DNA of 64,000 nucleotides from the NCBI GenBank assembly GCA_963971305.1, contig OZ020306.1:2224842-2288841 (forward strand), written 5' to 3'. Under the pieces are notes generated by a model. It did no database searches. It saw only the letters and a list, made by a program, of their open reading frames with translations, and had not been told where the DNA came from. Origin of the DNA: Arcuatula senhousia. Its lineage: Eukaryota > Mollusca > Bivalvia > Mytilida > Mytilidae. A program made the translations under genes and the position numbers. Positions 63,391 to 64,000 of this stretch are shown piece after piece. Each line of letters begins with the position of its first letter. Position 1 is the stretch's first letter.

Positions 63391-64000
63391 TGTTATAGAT
63401 ATTTAGGGGTGTATTTCACAGCATCAGGGTCATTTCATCAAATGAGGACTGAACTTTATAATAAATCATTAAAGGCTTATTATAAGTTAAGAAGTGACTT
63501 TTTAAGTTTAAGTCCAAGTCTTCGCACATGTGTACATATTTTTGACCATACTTTGAAACCTATCTTGTTGTATAACTCAGAAGTTTGGGGAAGTTATTGT
63601 GCTTCTAACTCAAAAATGCGAACGTCTTTTGATTTAGATAAAATATTTAATAACATGCCATGTGAAAAATTACATCTCAAATTTTGTAAATATATTTTAG
63701 GAGTTCATAAGAAAAGTGTGAATTTTGCTGTATTATCTGAACTTGGAAGGTTTCCTTTATATTTTGACATTATTAAATCAATCATTAATTATTGGTATAG
63801 ACTTGAAAACCTCTCATCTGATTTTCCATTATTAAAAGATGCATATTTATGTAGTAAAAATTTTGACAGTAGTAATAGATTTACCTGGTATACTTTTGTT
63901 TCAAAGCTATTGAATTATTTTGGTATAAATACAGACTCAAGTAATCACAGTAGCTATAAATTTAAAAAGATGCTTGAAAAAATACTAAGGGAAAAGCTTT
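63391..64000 (+). CDS. Non-LTR retrotransposon reverse transcriptase, C-terminal part, runs off the window
   Basis: One + frame is open from 63391 to the edge without a stop. From about 63433 it reads like the region after the RT active site in LINE proteins: MRTELYNKSLKAYYKLRSDF, HTLKPILLYNSEVWG, CEKLHLKFCKYILGVHKKSV, FAVLSELGRFPLYFDIIKSI and INYWYRLENLS. The ILLYxSExWG and HLKFCKxxLGVxKKxxN motifs are typical of invertebrate LINE ORF2 C-termini. The upstream RT core is absent, so this copy is 5'-truncated, the usual outcome of LINE insertion. The junction lies between about 63391 and 63433. No in-frame damage is seen in the visible part. Clade not assigned. Confidence 0.8.

Overview
The window looks like nuclear DNA from a bivalve mollusc, most likely a mussel-type genome. 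The reasons are AT-rich sequence, long GT-AG introns, frequent acatgtacatgta-type simple repeats, and abundant hairpin-headed tandem-repeat elements, Penelope-like retroelement debris and a tRNA-derived SINE. No prokaryotic, organellar or viral gene organisation was seen. Assignments come from reading the sequence; no database search was run.

Host gene. One gene frames the window on the + strand: the 5' part of a membrane-bound class III adenylyl cyclase. Five coding exons (2980-3195, 34365-34505, 40692-41042, 45374-45523, 48015-48142) join with matching phases into about 329 residues. They cover the N-terminal tail, six membrane helices and the start of the first cytosolic catalytic region. 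A second possible first exon lies at 1846-2055. The catalytic exons must lie beyond 64000. The rest of the window is intron of this gene, or sequence upstream of it.

Intron 1 (3196-34364). It holds an apparently complete DNA transposon of about 22.3 kb (10779-33076). The transposon has identical 20-bp terminal inverted repeats and long subterminal blocks of an inward-pointing AGCTCGGAAA-type motif. It carries two intact, divergently transcribed, spliced genes. One is a 10-exon minus-strand gene for a 521-residue BEN-domain protein (12059-19911). The other is a 4-exon plus-strand gene for an 871-residue C2H2 zinc-finger, Tnp2/DUF4218-type (CACTA/EnSpm-like) transposase (25446-30829). This two-gene element is the most interesting object in the window: the BEN protein is a candidate for the DNA-binding partner that plant CACTA elements supply as TnpA. 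Left of it, 3455-3849 contains a small element nested inside another, each with recognisable target-site duplications.

Introns 2-5. Intron 2 holds a SINE with a perfect 13-bp target-site duplication and a 45-bp satellite of about 74 copies. Intron 3 begins with a tandem array that copies the 3' end of the preceding exon together with its splice donor, followed by a 33-bp satellite. Intron 5, open to the right edge, holds a 29-bp satellite, a Penelope-like element whose GIY-YIG endonuclease lies N-terminal to the reverse transcriptase (Naiad-type order) and which is split by a frameshift, several decayed Penelope fragments, a 57-bp satellite with a 912-bp higher-order duplication, and a LINE reverse-transcriptase fragment running off the right end. 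The very long open frames over the satellites (1094, 560, 518 and 1233 codons) follow from repeat periods divisible by three and are not called as genes.
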